From Planctomycetota bacterium (GTDB taxonomy: Bacteria > Planctomycetota > GCA-002687715 > DRQF01), in NCBI GenBank assembly GCA_024275615.1, contig JAJRYU010000466.1:1-6748 (forward strand): a DNA stretch of 6,748 nucleotides. Reading direction: 5' to 3'. The position numbers and the translations under genes were made by a program. Below are positions 6,342 to 6,748 of the stretch, piece after piece (within the stretch, counting starts at the first letter, position 1; each line of letters begins with the position of its first letter). The notes below the pieces were generated by a model. The model saw only the letters and a program-made list of their open reading frames with translations, was not told where the DNA came from and searched no databases.

Positions 6342-6748
6342 ATGCGTCTTACCACAACCGTGGTTGTCTTGGCCCTCGTCCTGTGCACGCTTCCAGCTTG
6401 TTCAAGCACGGACACAGACCCGAATTCCGACACTAATTTGGCCGGAGCGGGATACACCGTACTGGACGCCCCGTTTGCAGTCCCCATGGCATTGGGAGCA
6501 GAATTCTCTTCTGTGTCCTACGACTATTCTCCATCCCCTCACGGTGGTGACGGTTGGGAATACTGGGGAAGCCGGAGCCATAGCTTCTCGCGTCACATGA
6601 CTAATATTTGTGACACAATCATGTACAACTTCTTCAATACCAATCAGCGCTTCGCGCCATATGACAATTGGGGTGACTCCTTCCAAAAGGACATGACCCA
6701 AATATTGAAGACAGTCGACACAAACCTCTTTCGCTACGACTGGGACAA
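6342..6748 (+). CDS. Putative lipoprotein of unknown function, partial (runs off right edge)
   Basis: An open frame of 135 codons plus two bases runs from ATG 6342 to the window end with no stop. The N-terminus is a clear lipoprotein signal: MRLTTT, hydrophobic VVVLALVL, then lipobox L-P-A-C with Cys20 and Ser at +2, suggesting an outer-membrane or periplasm-facing anchor. A short Ser/Thr/Asp/Asn linker follows (21-33). The visible mature part is rich in Trp, Tyr, Phe, His and Asn (for example WEYWG 72-76, NFFNTNQRF 96-104, YDNWGDSF 107-114). I do not recognise a family. ATG 6327 is in frame and would add MEKLR, but GGAG at 6329-6332 supports 6342. The gene has its own good promoter at 6241-6270 and is divergent from hisS. 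Codon use looks like that of the neighbours. Confidence 0.8.
   Translation, partial: MRLTTTVVVLALVLCTLPACSSTDTDPNSDTNLAGAGYTVLDAPFAVPMALGAEFSSVSYDYSPSPHGGDGWEYWGSRSHSFSRHMTNICDTIMYNFFNTNQRFAPYDNWGDSFQKDMTQILKTVDTNLFRYDWD

Noticed and set aside
6402..6701. Minus-strand ORF of 99 codons near the right edge
   Set aside because: It lies opposite the right-edge lipoprotein, which has a promoter, ribosome site and lipobox; the minus ORF has none.

Overview
The window carries six protein genes, two of them cut by the window edges, and no RNA gene, mobile element or CRISPR array that I can see. The organism is a Gram-negative-type (diderm) bacterium: there are two lipoprotein signal peptides, a periplasmic HtrA/DegP-type protease and a secreted carbohydrate-active-type protein. 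GC content looks moderate and even across the genes, with no obvious compositional island. The lineage cannot be fixed from sequence alone. The HisRS resembles the eukaryote-like/Bacteroidetes-type branch, and the secreted PcRGLX/YetA-like protein and the lack of operons would suit a Planctomycetota/PVC or related diderm group. This is an inference.

Layout, left to right: (1) 1-399, minus, N-terminal part of a lipoprotein whose mature part looks all-helical; (2) 525-1883, plus, HtrA/DegP-like serine protease with two PDZ domains; (3) 1912-4068, minus, 718-residue secreted protein with the architecture of the PcRGLX/YetA (PL26-like) family; (4) 4146-4742, plus, NadD, with a GTG start; (5) 4783-6147, minus, histidyl-tRNA synthetase HisS; (6) 6342-6748, plus, N-terminal part of a second, unrecognised lipoprotein, preceded by the best promoter in the window.

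Strands alternate strictly (-,+,-,+,-,+), so no two neighbours can share an operon. Three divergent regions (400-524, 4069-4145, 6148-6341) and two convergent junctions (1884-1911, 4743-4782) result. NadD (NAD synthesis) and HisS (tRNA charging) are housekeeping genes. The protease, the two lipoproteins and the PcRGLX/YetA-like protein all belong to the cell envelope or periplasm. I see no multi-gene novel system. The less ordinary items are the PcRGLX/YetA-like protein among housekeeping genes, the two edge lipoproteins, and the regulatory region at 6194-6341. No stretch longer than 300 bases lacks a gene.
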